Positions 18,345 through 26,571 of a stretch of 64,000 bases of DNA are shown here, piece after piece (the first letter of the stretch is position 1; each line of letters starts with the position of its first letter). The notes under the pieces were generated by a model. It was not told where the DNA came from, ran no database searches, and was given only the letters and a program-made list of their open reading frames with translations. Source of the stretch: JAHFUI01 sp039931615. Lineage in GTDB: Bacteria > Acidobacteriota > Vicinamibacteria > Vicinamibacterales > CAVVIG01. Where the stretch lies: NCBI GenBank assembly GCA_039931615.1, contig JBDTRR010000014.1, positions 33,150 through 97,149 of the forward strand. The letters are read 5' to 3'. Position numbers and translations under genes: made by a program.

Positions 18345-19328
18345 GTGACCACGCGCTCCCTGGCAGGCCGTGTGGCCGTCGTGGCGGGGGCGACCCGCGG
18401 AGCGGGCCGCGGCATCGCGCGCATGCTGGGCGAGGCCGGAGCGATCGTCTACTGCACCGGCCGCAGCTCGCGTGGATCGGGGAGCGGAACGCCTTCCGGC
18501 GGCGGCCGCCGGCCGGAGACCATCGAGGAGACGGCCGAGATGGTCACCTCGCACGGGGGCGAAGGCATCGCCCTGCGCGTCGATCACATGGAGGCGGATC
18601 AGGTCCAGGATCTGTTCGCGCGCGTGCGGTCGGAGCGGAACCGGCTGGACATCCTCGTCAACGACGTCTGGGGCGGCGACGAGGCGACGGACTTCGGCAA
18701 GCCTTTCTGGGAGCTCGATCCCGCCCGGGGCCTGGCCATGCTGGCCAACGCGGTGCACACGCACGTCATCACCAGCCGCTACGCGGCGCCCCTGCTGCTG
18801 GACAGCGCCGCGATCGCGGGGCGGCCGCACGGCATCATCGTCGAGATCACCGACGGCGACCATTACCAGTACCGCGGCAACCTCTACTACGACCTCGTCA
18901 AGACCACCGTGATCCGCCTCGCGTTCGCGCAGGGCTACGAACTGCGCCGGCGCAATATCGCCGCGGTGGCGGTGACGCCGGGGTTTCTCCGTTCCGAGGC
19001 CATGCTCGACCTGTTCGAGGTGACGGAGGCCAGCTGGCGGGACGCCGTCGCCAGGGACGCCAACTTCATCGCCTCCGAGACCCCGTTCTACGTCGGCCGC
19101 GCGGTGGCGGCGCTGGCTGCCGATCCGCTGATCATGGCGAAGTCCGGCCGCGTGTTCAGCTCCTGGAACCTCGCCGACGAATACCATTTCACCGACCAGG
19201 ACGGCAGCACTCCGCATTGGGGACGGCATTTCGCGCAGGCCTATCAGCCCTACAAGATCTGCGACGAGGGCTTCTACGCCTACCTGGAGGGCGGACCGAT
19301 GGCGATCTTCATGCCCGACTGGCCCTGA
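18345..19328 (+). CDS. SDR family oxidoreductase
   Basis: 327 residues from a GTG at 18345, four bases after the stop of the PQQ dehydrogenase. Rossmann motif GATRGAGRGIA at about 16-26, TGRSSRGSG after strand 2, DHME near 82, NDVWGG at about 106-111 in place of the usual NNAG, and YxxxK in YYDLVK near 186. The C-terminal 100 residues are longer than in a minimal SDR and end with DEYHFTDQDGS and AYQPYKICDEGF. Cytoplasmic NAD(P)-dependent oxidoreductase of unknown substrate; coupling to a sugar dehydrogenase hints at carbohydrate or polyol chemistry. Confidence 0.88.
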   Translation: MTTRSLAGRVAVVAGATRGAGRGIARMLGEAGAIVYCTGRSSRGSGSGTPSGGGRRPETIEETAEMVTSHGGEGIALRVDHMEADQVQDLFARVRSERNRLDILVNDVWGGDEATDFGKPFWELDPARGLAMLANAVHTHVITSRYAAPLLLDSAAIAGRPHGIIVEITDGDHYQYRGNLYYDLVKTTVIRLAFAQGYELRRRNIAAVAVTPGFLRSEAMLDLFEVTEASWRDAVARDANFIASETPFYVGRAVAALAADPLIMAKSGRVFSSWNLADEYHFTDQDGSTPHWGRHFAQAYQPYKICDEGFYAYLEGGPMAIFMPDWP

Positions 19329-19384
19329 CGTGCTTCATGAGCGCCTTCAGCTGGGAGGCGACACAATCCATCGATTCACTTGCC

Positions 19385-19486
19385 GTACGTGGAGTCCGGC
19401 TTCAGCCGGACCTCGTGCGAGATCAGTCATTGTGCAGGCCCTGCCGACCGGCCGGTCATGGTCCGGCTGAAGCCGGACCCCACGTA
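19385..19486. repeat. Paired GTCCGGCT/AGCCGGAC hairpins
   Basis: GTACGTGG at 19385-19392, hairpin GTCCGGCT-TC-AGCCGGAC at 19394-19411, a 49-base spacer, hairpin GTCCGGCT-GA-AGCCGGAC at 19461-19478, then CCACGTA. The two hairpins are inverted copies. It sits between convergent genes (19328 and 19560), so it may also serve as terminator. Confidence 0.75.
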
Positions 19487-19559
19487 GCTGATTTTTTCAC
19501 GCGCTCTTCAGCCGGACCGTGACACCTCAACGCGAACGGATCGCCGTCGTCGGCCGCCG

Positions 19560-20195
19560 TCACTGGATGCGGATGATGCCGCGGCGGATCGCCTTGGCCA
19601 CGGCGGCGGTGCGATCGTGCACATCCAGCTTGATGTACATGTTCTTGACGTGCATGCCGACCGTGTCGCCGCTGATGCCGAGCGCCGCGGCGATCTCCTT
19701 GTTGCGCATGCCCTCGGCCACCAGCGCCAGGACCTGACCCTCGCGCAGGCTCAAGGTCGGCAGCCGCGCCCGCTCGTCGAGGGCCTGCTGGATGTCGGGC
19801 GTCACGACGCGGCGGCCGGCGTGCACCTCGCGGATCACGTGGATCAGATCGTCGGAGATGGTGTCCTTCAGCACGTAGCCCATCGCGCCGGCTTCGAAGG
19901 CCCGATAGATATCCTCGGCGCCGCAGTACATCGTCAACATGATGATCGGCGCCGAGCGATCGAGCTGCCGGATGCGGCGGGCCGCTTCGGTTCCGCTGAC
20001 GACGGGGAGCTGCAGGTCCATCAGCGTCACGTCGGGCCGGCTCGCCAGGAACTGGGCGACGGCCTGCTCGCCGTTGCTGGCTTCGGCGACCACCGTCATG
20101 TCCGGCTGGACGCCGAGGATCCGCGCCACGCCTTCGCGCATCAGGCGATGGTCGTCGACGCACAGCACGCGAATCGGTCTCATCTCTACGGCCAT
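19560..20195 (-). CDS. NarL/FixJ-type response regulator
   Basis: 211 residues. Receiver domain 6-125 with acidic pair Asp14/Asp15, phosphoacceptor Asp60 in LMDLQLP, Thr in LTMY, and Lys in VLKD. LuxR-type HTH at about 145-205 (LSLREGQVLALVAEGMRNKE, then GISGDTVGMHVKNMYIKL). Start ATG at 20195 overlaps the stop of the upstream kinase by ten bases; an ATG at 20183 is an alternative. It is the obvious partner of the sensor kinase at 20186-23131 and should bind DNA as a dimer once phosphorylated. The likely target is the long operon it ends, but no operator was identified. Confidence 0.92.
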   Translation of the reverse strand: MAVEMRPIRVLCVDDHRLMREGVARILGVQPDMTVVAEASNGEQAVAQFLASRPDVTLMDLQLPVVSGTEAARRIRQLDRSAPIIMLTMYCGAEDIYRAFEAGAMGYVLKDTISDDLIHVIREVHAGRRVVTPDIQQALDERARLPTLSLREGQVLALVAEGMRNKEIAAALGISGDTVGMHVKNMYIKLDVHDRTAAVAKAIRRGIIRIQ

Positions 20196-23131
20196 TCGGT
20201 GGTCAACCTCGCCACGGCGCGCACGGTGGTCCCGGTGCCCGGCACGCTGTCGATCTGCAGCTCACCGCCGGCGCGCTCGGCGCGCTCGCGCATGGTCACC
20301 AGGCCGAAATGCTCATCGTCATGGGGTGCCTTGGCCGGCGCGTCGGCGTCGAAGCCGCAGCCGTCGTCGGCGATCGTCAGCGTGACCTGGCTGTCATCGT
20401 AGGCGACGCTGATGTCGATGCGTCGCGGGCGGCCATGGCGGATGGCATTGGTGACGGCCTCCTGCGCGATGCGGAACAGTTGCAGGTCGACATCCGGCGA
20501 GGCGTCGCCCGGGCGGCGTCCCGCGACGGTCACCGCCGGGCGGATGCCGTGCCGTGCCTCGGTGTCGTCGCCGAGCTTGGCCAGCGACTCGGCGAGCCGC
20601 GGGGTGCCCATCGGGTGACGCCGCAGCTCGAGGATCGACGCGCGGGCATCGCGCACCGACCGATCGACCTGACGGCGCAGGCGGCGCAGCTCGGCCGTCA
20701 TGCCGCCTTCGCGTGGCCGGACGCGCGTCGCCAGCGCCTCGAGCTCGGGGGCGAGCGCGGCCAGGCTCTGGAGCAGCGTGTCGTGGATCTCGCGGCTCAG
20801 GCGGGTACGCTCGGCGATCACCAGCGCGTAACGGATCCTGACGGCCCGGACGCGCAGCCGCGCGGCCGCGCCGATCCCGCCGACCAGGACCGTGCCGGCG
20901 GCGATGAGAAACCAGCGGTTCAGATAGAACAGCGGGTCGACGGTGAACGTCCACAGCGCCGGCTCGGTCCACTGCCCGCCTTCGGTGGTGCTGACGCGGA
21001 ATCGGTAGTCGCCGGCCCGCAGGTTGGCGTAGGTGGCGCGCCGGCCGTCCGCGTCGTAGACCCAGTCCGCGTCGGCGCCGTCGAGCAGGTGGCGGAAGCG
21101 CAGCTTCGACGTCGCCGAGAGACTGAGGGCGGCGTATTCGATCTGCACGGTGCTGCCGTTCCCGAACCGCCGGACCGCCGCCGGGTTGACGCGCTCGCCG
21201 TTGACGGTGACCGCTTCCAGGCTCGGCGGCGAGGCACGCCGCGCCTGGCGCAGTTGCTGCGGATCGATGATCGTCATGCTCGGGCCGTCGACGACCCAGA
21301 TCCGCCCGGCCGTGTCGCGCACGCCGGCGGCGCCGCTCTGCCACATCTGCGGGCCGGGCTGCAGTCCATCGCTCTCGTCGTAGAGCGTGTAGGCGAGCGG
21401 GTGGTTGCGCTGTTTCTCGATCTTGTCCATCTCGCTGGCATGGAAGCGCATCAGCGCCGCGCCCGAGTGGACCCCCACCCAGATGTAGCCCTGCGCATCC
21501 TCGACCAGCATCGGGACGACTGCCGTGATCGGCGCCTGCGCGGTGGTGACGGACGTGAAGCGACCGTGCTGATAGCGGCTGACGCCGCCCGACGTGGCGA
21601 GCCAGACTGCGTCGTCGCTGCCCTGGACGATCTGCAGCACCGTGCCGGGCGCGACGCCGTCCCGCTCGGTCAGGGCACGGACGCCGCCCTGCTCGTGCAA
21701 CGCGACGCCGCCGCTCGAGAAGCCCGCCCACACCCGGCCGTCCCGATCGGCGAGAATGCTGAGGCACTGCCTGGCCGATTCTTCCGGCTGGCGATGCGAG
21801 GTGAGCGTGGTCCCGTTCCACGACAGCACGCCGCGATACGCCGTGCAGAGCCAGAGCGCATCCTTCGTCGTCGCCAGCCCGTTGACGCGGCTCGCCTGGA
21901 TGTCCGGGATCGGCTCCTTGATGAAACGGCCCATCGTGTGGCGGCCGACGACCTCGTCGGTCGCCACCCACATCGCTCCCGAACGATCGGCGTGGAGGGC
22001 GCGCGTCTGAGAGACGGCGAACGATTGCCGGCTGCCGCCGGCAAGACGGTTCAGCGCCTGCGTGGTGGCGACCCAGAGGCTGCCGTCGGCGGCGACCGCC
22101 GCGGTGCGAACCCCGTCGTGATTGAGACCGTCGAGCGGGCCGGCCGATTGGAACGTGTTCTCGGCCAGGCGCAGCAGGCCGCCGCGCATCCCGACCCAGA
22201 TGTTGTCGTCGCGATCGCGATAGAGCGCCCGCGGCGAGCCGCGCATGCGATGTTCGTAGTCGACCGGCTCGAGCAGCGGGTGCGTGCCGGTTGGCTGGGC
22301 GAGACGGAACAGCCCGCCGCTGAACGAGGCGACCAGGAACCCGCCCCGACGGTCCGGAATGATGCGGTAGCCCGGCAGCGGGAGGCGGATGCGAGGGTCG
22401 AGGCGCACTGGACGCGACGCGCCGAGCTTTCTGACGATCGCCGCGCGGTCCGTCACCCAGACGTCGCCGGCGTCGTCTTCGATCAGACTTTCGACATTGG
22501 TGGCCGTCGCGTCGACGAGGCGCAGCAGCCTGCCGTCGTGGCGATACAGGCCGCGCGCGGCCCCGACCCAGACGCGGCCGGCGCGATCCTCGTAGACGCT
22601 GAAGGCCTGCTCGCCGTCGTAGCCGTCGGCGTCGGTCACGCGCGACCAGCGGTTGCCGGAATAGCGGAACAGCCCGTGACCGGTCGCCGCCCACACCGTG
22701 CCGCGACGATCCTCGAGCAGCGCGTTGACGCCGGGCGGTGCACCGTCGGCTTCGGAAAAGTGCGTGATGCCGCCACGATGGATTCGCGCCACTCCGCCGC
22801 CGCCGGCAAAGCCGACCCAGACGCCGCCCTGAGACGAAGCGGCGAGCGCCGCGGCCGGGCGGGCCGGCCCCGCGCCCGCCGCACTCTGCGCCCACGGCTG
22901 GAAGCGGGTGCCGTCGAAGCGGATCAGCCCACCGGGCGTACCGAGCCAGAGATAGCCGTCGAGATCCTGAGCGATCGCGAACACGTCGCCGGACTGCTCG
23001 GTGGTCCACGCGGCGAGCGCATAACGGATCGCCGGTGCGGCGCCGGCGCCGGCGGTGGCAACAGCCGGCAGGCCGCAGGCGGCGAGCGCCAGCGACAGCA
23101 TGCGGATCCGTCGGACGATGACCGGGGACAT
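20186..23131 (-). CDS. Propeller/Y_Y_Y-domain sensor histidine kinase (NarL family)
   Basis: 981 residues from the ATG at 23131 (a TTG lies one codon upstream). Signal/anchor helix at residues 1-28. Two periplasmic seven-bladed regulator propellers fill about 35-620, with repeated blades such as DGYLWLGTPGGLIRFDG, GTVWAATGHGLFRY and GRVWVGAARGLYRHDG. A Y_Y_Y domain follows (about 660-730), then a membrane helix (about 738-760, WFLIAAGTVLVGGIGAA). The cytoplasmic kinase has a HisKA_3 domain (phosphoacceptor His783 in REIHDTLLQ) and HATPase motifs EAVTNAIRHG and DDGCGF. Relatives sense polysaccharide breakdown products in Bacteroidetes; the ligand here is unknown. Overlaps the response regulator gene. 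Confidence 0.92.
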   Translation of the reverse strand: MSPVIVRRIRMLSLALAACGLPAVATAGAGAAPAIRYALAAWTTEQSGDVFAIAQDLDGYLWLGTPGGLIRFDGTRFQPWAQSAAGAGPARPAAALAASSQGGVWVGFAGGGGVARIHRGGITHFSEADGAPPGVNALLEDRRGTVWAATGHGLFRYSGNRWSRVTDADGYDGEQAFSVYEDRAGRVWVGAARGLYRHDGRLLRLVDATATNVESLIEDDAGDVWVTDRAAIVRKLGASRPVRLDPRIRLPLPGYRIIPDRRGGFLVASFSGGLFRLAQPTGTHPLLEPVDYEHRMRGSPRALYRDRDDNIWVGMRGGLLRLAENTFQSAGPLDGLNHDGVRTAAVAADGSLWVATTQALNRLAGGSRQSFAVSQTRALHADRSGAMWVATDEVVGRHTMGRFIKEPIPDIQASRVNGLATTKDALWLCTAYRGVLSWNGTTLTSHRQPEESARQCLSILADRDGRVWAGFSSGGVALHEQGGVRALTERDGVAPGTVLQIVQGSDDAVWLATSGGVSRYQHGRFTSVTTAQAPITAVVPMLVEDAQGYIWVGVHSGAALMRFHASEMDKIEKQRNHPLAYTLYDESDGLQPGPQMWQSGAAGVRDTAGRIWVVDGPSMTIIDPQQLRQARRASPPSLEAVTVNGERVNPAAVRRFGNGSTVQIEYAALSLSATSKLRFRHLLDGADADWVYDADGRRATYANLRAGDYRFRVSTTEGGQWTEPALWTFTVDPLFYLNRWFLIAAGTVLVGGIGAAARLRVRAVRIRYALVIAERTRLSREIHDTLLQSLAALAPELEALATRVRPREGGMTAELRRLRRQVDRSVRDARASILELRRHPMGTPRLAESLAKLGDDTEARHGIRPAVTVAGRRPGDASPDVDLQLFRIAQEAVTNAIRHGRPRRIDISVAYDDSQVTLTIADDGCGFDADAPAKAPHDDEHFGLVTMRERAERAGGELQIDSVPGTGTTVRAVARLTTEWP

Positions 23132-23147
23132 CAATCGGGGCTGCGGT

Positions 23148-24437
23148 CTACCTTGCGGACGCCGGCCAGGGCGTGCCCTGATACGGCTTCGTCACCGTTC
23201 CCAGACCTTTATACGTGAACTTCTGGATGCGCTTGCCGTCGTAGGTCTCGGTCGTATAGATGTTGCCGCGCGAATCGGTCGCGATGTTGTGCACGCCATG
23301 CCACTGGCCGGGCTGCCGGCCGCCCTCGCCGAACGCCGTCAGGATGTCGAGCGTATCCCGCCGCAGGATGTGAATCAGCGAGTTCTCGCCGTCAGCGACG
23401 TACAGGAACGTCTGCTGCGGATCGCTGGAGAACGCGACGTCCCAGACGGAGCCGGCATTCATGGTGTTCGGCAGGATGAACCTTTCCTTGACGAACTTCC
23501 CGTCCTTCGTGAACACCTGCAGGCGATCGCCCTGCCGATCGCAGACATACACGAGGTCGTCTTTGGCGACGACGACGCAGTGGACGGGGTTGCGGAACTG
23601 CTGCTGCGGCGGCGCGTTCGGATCATGAGCCGCGCCCCGATCGGCCGGCTGCGCGGCGTTGGCGTTGCCGCGGTGCGGGTTGAGCGGGCCCGGCACTGGA
23701 GTATCGTCCGGCTTGTTGCCGTAGGCGCCCCACACGCGCTTGAACTTGCCGGTGTCGGCGTCCAGCACGACGACCCGGTGATTGACGTATCCGTCCGACA
23801 CATAGACTTCGTTGGTCTTCGGATCGACGACGATCTTGGTTGGCTGCCCGAAGCTCTCCATGTCCAGGCTGTTGGCATCGTTGATTGGCCGGGCGGCCCC
23901 GGGACGGGCGCGGGCGCCCTTCTTCCCGACCTGCATCAAGAACTTGCCCTCCATCGTGTACTTCAGGATCTGGGCATCGCCTCCGCCGCCTCCCCCGAGC
24001 CACACGTTGTTCTTGTAGTCGATGTGGATGCCGTGCTCCTGATCCATCCACGGGTCGTCCGGTCCGGGTCCCCAATGCCTGAGCAGGGTGCCCTTCTGGT
24101 CGAACTCCAGGACGAGCGGCGCCGTGGCACAGCACATCTCGCTGAAGGGCGGTTTCATTTCCAGCCCTTTGATGGTGTTCGGGTTGTCCCCCCGATGGAC
24201 CATCCAGACGTGGTCCTGTGCGTCGACCCAGACGCCCACCGCTGCGCCGAGGACCCAATGATTGGGCAACGGCTTCGGCCAGAAGGGGTCGACTTCGAAC
24301 ATCGGCGCCTTCACGGCACCGCCGGCCTGGGCGGATAGCTCGGTGCGGAGCAGACGCGGCCCCACTCCGAGCCCGACGCCCAGCACGAGCAACCCAACCG
24401 AGATCGCGACGCCACGTTGTAGATGTGAAGGTGTCAT
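23148..24437 (-). CDS. Exported NHL-repeat beta-propeller protein
   Basis: 429 residues with a signal/anchor helix (about 10-32, VAISVGLLVLGVGLGVG). The mature protein opens FEVDPFWPKPLPNHWVLG, the same motif as the propeller at 9816, followed by NHL blades: GVWVDAQDHVWMVHRGD, GIHIDYKNNVWLGGGGGGD, KIVVDPKTNEVYVSDGYVN, HCVVVAKDDLVYVCDRQ, FLYVADGENSLIHIL and NIATDSRGNIYTTETYDGKRI. Cys residues in a MCCATAPLV segment may form a disulfide. Sits between the cytochrome c and the sensor kinase in a minus-strand operon (79- and 16-base gaps), so it may process or bind the ligand taken up or sensed by that operon. Confidence 0.85.
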   Translation of the reverse strand: MTPSHLQRGVAISVGLLVLGVGLGVGPRLLRTELSAQAGGAVKAPMFEVDPFWPKPLPNHWVLGAAVGVWVDAQDHVWMVHRGDNPNTIKGLEMKPPFSEMCCATAPLVLEFDQKGTLLRHWGPGPDDPWMDQEHGIHIDYKNNVWLGGGGGGDAQILKYTMEGKFLMQVGKKGARARPGAARPINDANSLDMESFGQPTKIVVDPKTNEVYVSDGYVNHRVVVLDADTGKFKRVWGAYGNKPDDTPVPGPLNPHRGNANAAQPADRGAAHDPNAPPQQQFRNPVHCVVVAKDDLVYVCDRQGDRLQVFTKDGKFVKERFILPNTMNAGSVWDVAFSSDPQQTFLYVADGENSLIHILRRDTLDILTAFGEGGRQPGQWHGVHNIATDSRGNIYTTETYDGKRIQKFTYKGLGTVTKPYQGTPWPASAR

Positions 24438-24515
24438 TGCGTGACTCCCCTGATGAAGACGGACGATGAGTGAGAGTGCGCCGCCGTTGTCATGGACGCG
24501 ATTGCGGCCGGCGAC

Positions 24516-25214
24516 CTACGTGCCGCACGTCGGAGCCACCGACTCGAGCGACATGACGTTGATCCGCTCGACCGTGTTCTGCCTCGTCAGCACACCCTTG
24601 ACTTGTACCTTGTGTCCCGCATATGCCGCGCCTTGTGGCGTGACGCCCAGAAGTGGGAACGTCTCCGTGCCGAGCGGTTGCGCCGCCGAGCCTTTCAGTT
24701 CATCAGGAGTGGTGCCGTCGACGATCCGGGCTCGAACGGGGGCCGGACCGCGAGCCTTGACCAGGGCCCACGCATTGTTGGCCGCCGGGCTGAGGCACCC
24801 CACCGCACGAACGATGGTGAGGTTGGTCAGGGGCCGAGGTCCCTCCAGGCCAACCAGCTGAATGGCGCCGGCCAGGGCCGGACTCAATTCCCTCTCGCCG
24901 GCCGGCAGACCGTTGGCCTCGAGCAGATAGGCCAGGATGTCCGCGTAGACGCGTTCGTCGAGACTGCCTGGGGTATTGCCAGGCATGGTCGTCCTGATGA
25001 ACGTGAACAGCGATTCGAGCCGGTCTTCGCGCCACCGATCGAGAAAGGCCTTCCCTGCCAGTTCCGGCCCATCCGCATCCTGTCCTTCATGACACCCGGC
25101 GCACGAGGATTGATAGGCGGCCTGGCCGCGCCCGGCCTGCGCCTGTGTGTAGACGCCGTCGAGTACGGTGATGGAGCCCTGAGCGGCTGCGGTCGCAACG
25201 CCCGTCGCCAACAC
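24516..25214 (-). CDS. Exported monohaem c-type cytochrome
   Basis: 232 residues from the GTG at 25214. One haem site, CAGCH, lies near residue 39, with an early-helix GRGQAAYQSS before it and PELAGKAFLDRW after it; a distal Met in TTMPGNTPGSL is the probable sixth ligand. The C-terminal half (from about 135) is an extra beta-rich domain with paired Cys. The GTG start leaves only half a signal peptide. An in-frame CTG at 25241 would give MDRHLTAVIVLATGVATAAAQ, a complete signal, and would overlap the amidohydrolase stop; no other start exists before an in-frame stop. Expected role: periplasmic electron carrier in the operon with the amidohydrolase and TonB receptor. Confidence 0.82.
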   Translation of the reverse strand: MLATGVATAAAQGSITVLDGVYTQAQAGRGQAAYQSSCAGCHEGQDADGPELAGKAFLDRWREDRLESLFTFIRTTMPGNTPGSLDERVYADILAYLLEANGLPAGERELSPALAGAIQLVGLEGPRPLTNLTIVRAVGCLSPAANNAWALVKARGPAPVRARIVDGTTPDELKGSAAQPLGTETFPLLGVTPQGAAYAGHKVQVKGVLTRQNTVERINVMSLESVAPTCGT

Positions 25215-25242
25215 GATGACCGCGGTCAGATGTCTATCCAGG

Positions 25243-26550
25243 CTAGACCTTCACGCCCGCGTACGGGTTCGCGTGCACGGCCGGATCGATCTTCGTCAGC
25301 GTACCGCCATGCACCGTCGCCACGGGCACGAACTTCTGGCGCGCCGTGCGCTTGTTCTTCTGCTGGTCGATCAGGTCGAAATTTCCCTGCTGCAGATCGA
25401 TGACGGTCACGTCGGCGGTCACACCCGGTTCGAGCGTGCCGATCTTTTCCGGGAACTTGAAGATCCGGGTCGGCGCCAGCGTCACGCGCTCGATGACCTG
25501 ATCAACGGTGAGGCCGAGATGCAGGAACTGGGTCATCACCCAGGGAAGAAGCTGACCGTTCGGCGTCTCCGGCGTCTGGGCGCCGATATCGGTGGAAATC
25601 AGATCGGGCGACCAGCCCTGCTCGAACGCCTTCTCGGAGTTTTCCCAGAGGTGGTGCGAACTGCCGGTCTGACCATCCGTCAGGACGCCGCGGTCCTTGA
25701 GCTCCAGAATCTGCGGCAGCACGGCGCCCGGCTTGCCACCGAACATGTTGGGCATGCGCGGCGACGGCGGAGTGAAGGGATGCGTCAGGATGTCGCCCCG
25801 CTTCAACATCGCCAGCACCTCCGGGTCGTTCGACCAGTGCATCATGATCGGCAGCCCGGTCGCATCGGCGGCCTCGCGGGCCTTCTTCAGCACCTCGACG
25901 TCATGCGCGATCTCGTCATGAAGGCCGTTGATACGTACTTTGAGCGCCAGGATCCGATCGCGATGCTGATTGATGACACGAATGGCCGCCGCGGCATTGA
26001 TCAGCGACAGGTTGAGGTACAGCTCGTTGCCGTAGTTCCCGATGATCGAGACATTCAGCATCGCGTAGATGCGAAGCGGCGCCGTGTCGATGACGAACTT
26101 GCGAAAGCCGAGGAAGGTGTTGGCGCCGGCCGATCCCGCGTCAATCGCCGTCGTGACGCCGGCGGGAAAGCCGACCGGCTCCGGGTCCACCGTAATGGAA
26201 TTCCCGTAGCGGTACAGGTGCGCGTGCACATTGATCAGCCCGGGCGTCACCAGCTTGCCGCGGGCGTCGAACACCTCGCGGGCCCGGGCGGCTGGAATGT
26301 CCGCCGCGACGGTGGCAATCCTGCCGTTGGCGATGGCGACGTCACGCTCGCCGGACAGCTTCTGCGCGGCGTCGATGACGCGGCCGCCCTTGATCAGCAG
26401 ATCGTAGGAGGCCGGCGCCTGGCCGGCCGCCGGCGGCGCCGCCGCTGCCAGATCGGCGCCGACCCGAAGGGTGTGAAAGTCGAGTTCGGGGAGGGCCACC
26501 GCAGCGGCCCCGATCGTGCCGAGAAAAGCGCGGCGACTTGTGGATGACAT
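25243..26550 (-). CDS. Tat-exported amidohydrolase-superfamily enzyme
   Basis: 435 residues from the ATG at 26550 (AAGAGG seven bases upstream). SSTSRRAFLG at the N-terminus is a twin-arginine signal, so the enzyme is exported folded. LLIKGGRVIDAAQKL opens the urease-like composite domain; the metal-binding HxH is in PGLINVHAHLY, followed by a barrel with Lys in ILALKVRING, His in MMHWSND and in ILTHPFTP, and Asp in ISTDIGAQTP. The C-terminus returns to the composite domain (ADVTVIDLQQGNFDL). Similar enzymes are annotated as deacetylases or dihydroorotase-like hydrolases. Substrate unknown; it may act on what the adjacent TonB receptor imports. 21 bases separate it from the receptor gene. Confidence 0.87.
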   Translation of the reverse strand: MSSTSRRAFLGTIGAAAVALPELDFHTLRVGADLAAAAPPAAGQAPASYDLLIKGGRVIDAAQKLSGERDVAIANGRIATVAADIPAARAREVFDARGKLVTPGLINVHAHLYRYGNSITVDPEPVGFPAGVTTAIDAGSAGANTFLGFRKFVIDTAPLRIYAMLNVSIIGNYGNELYLNLSLINAAAAIRVINQHRDRILALKVRINGLHDEIAHDVEVLKKAREAADATGLPIMMHWSNDPEVLAMLKRGDILTHPFTPPSPRMPNMFGGKPGAVLPQILELKDRGVLTDGQTGSSHHLWENSEKAFEQGWSPDLISTDIGAQTPETPNGQLLPWVMTQFLHLGLTVDQVIERVTLAPTRIFKFPEKIGTLEPGVTADVTVIDLQQGNFDLIDQQKNKRTARQKFVPVATVHGGTLTKIDPAVHANPYAGVKV

Positions 26551-26571
26551 ATTCAGCCTCTTCACCGGGCG

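Noticed and set aside
20309..23218. Long plus-strand frame opposite the sensor kinase
   Set aside because: No domain or start signal; the kinase on the minus strand has clear propeller, HisKA_3 and ATPase motifs.
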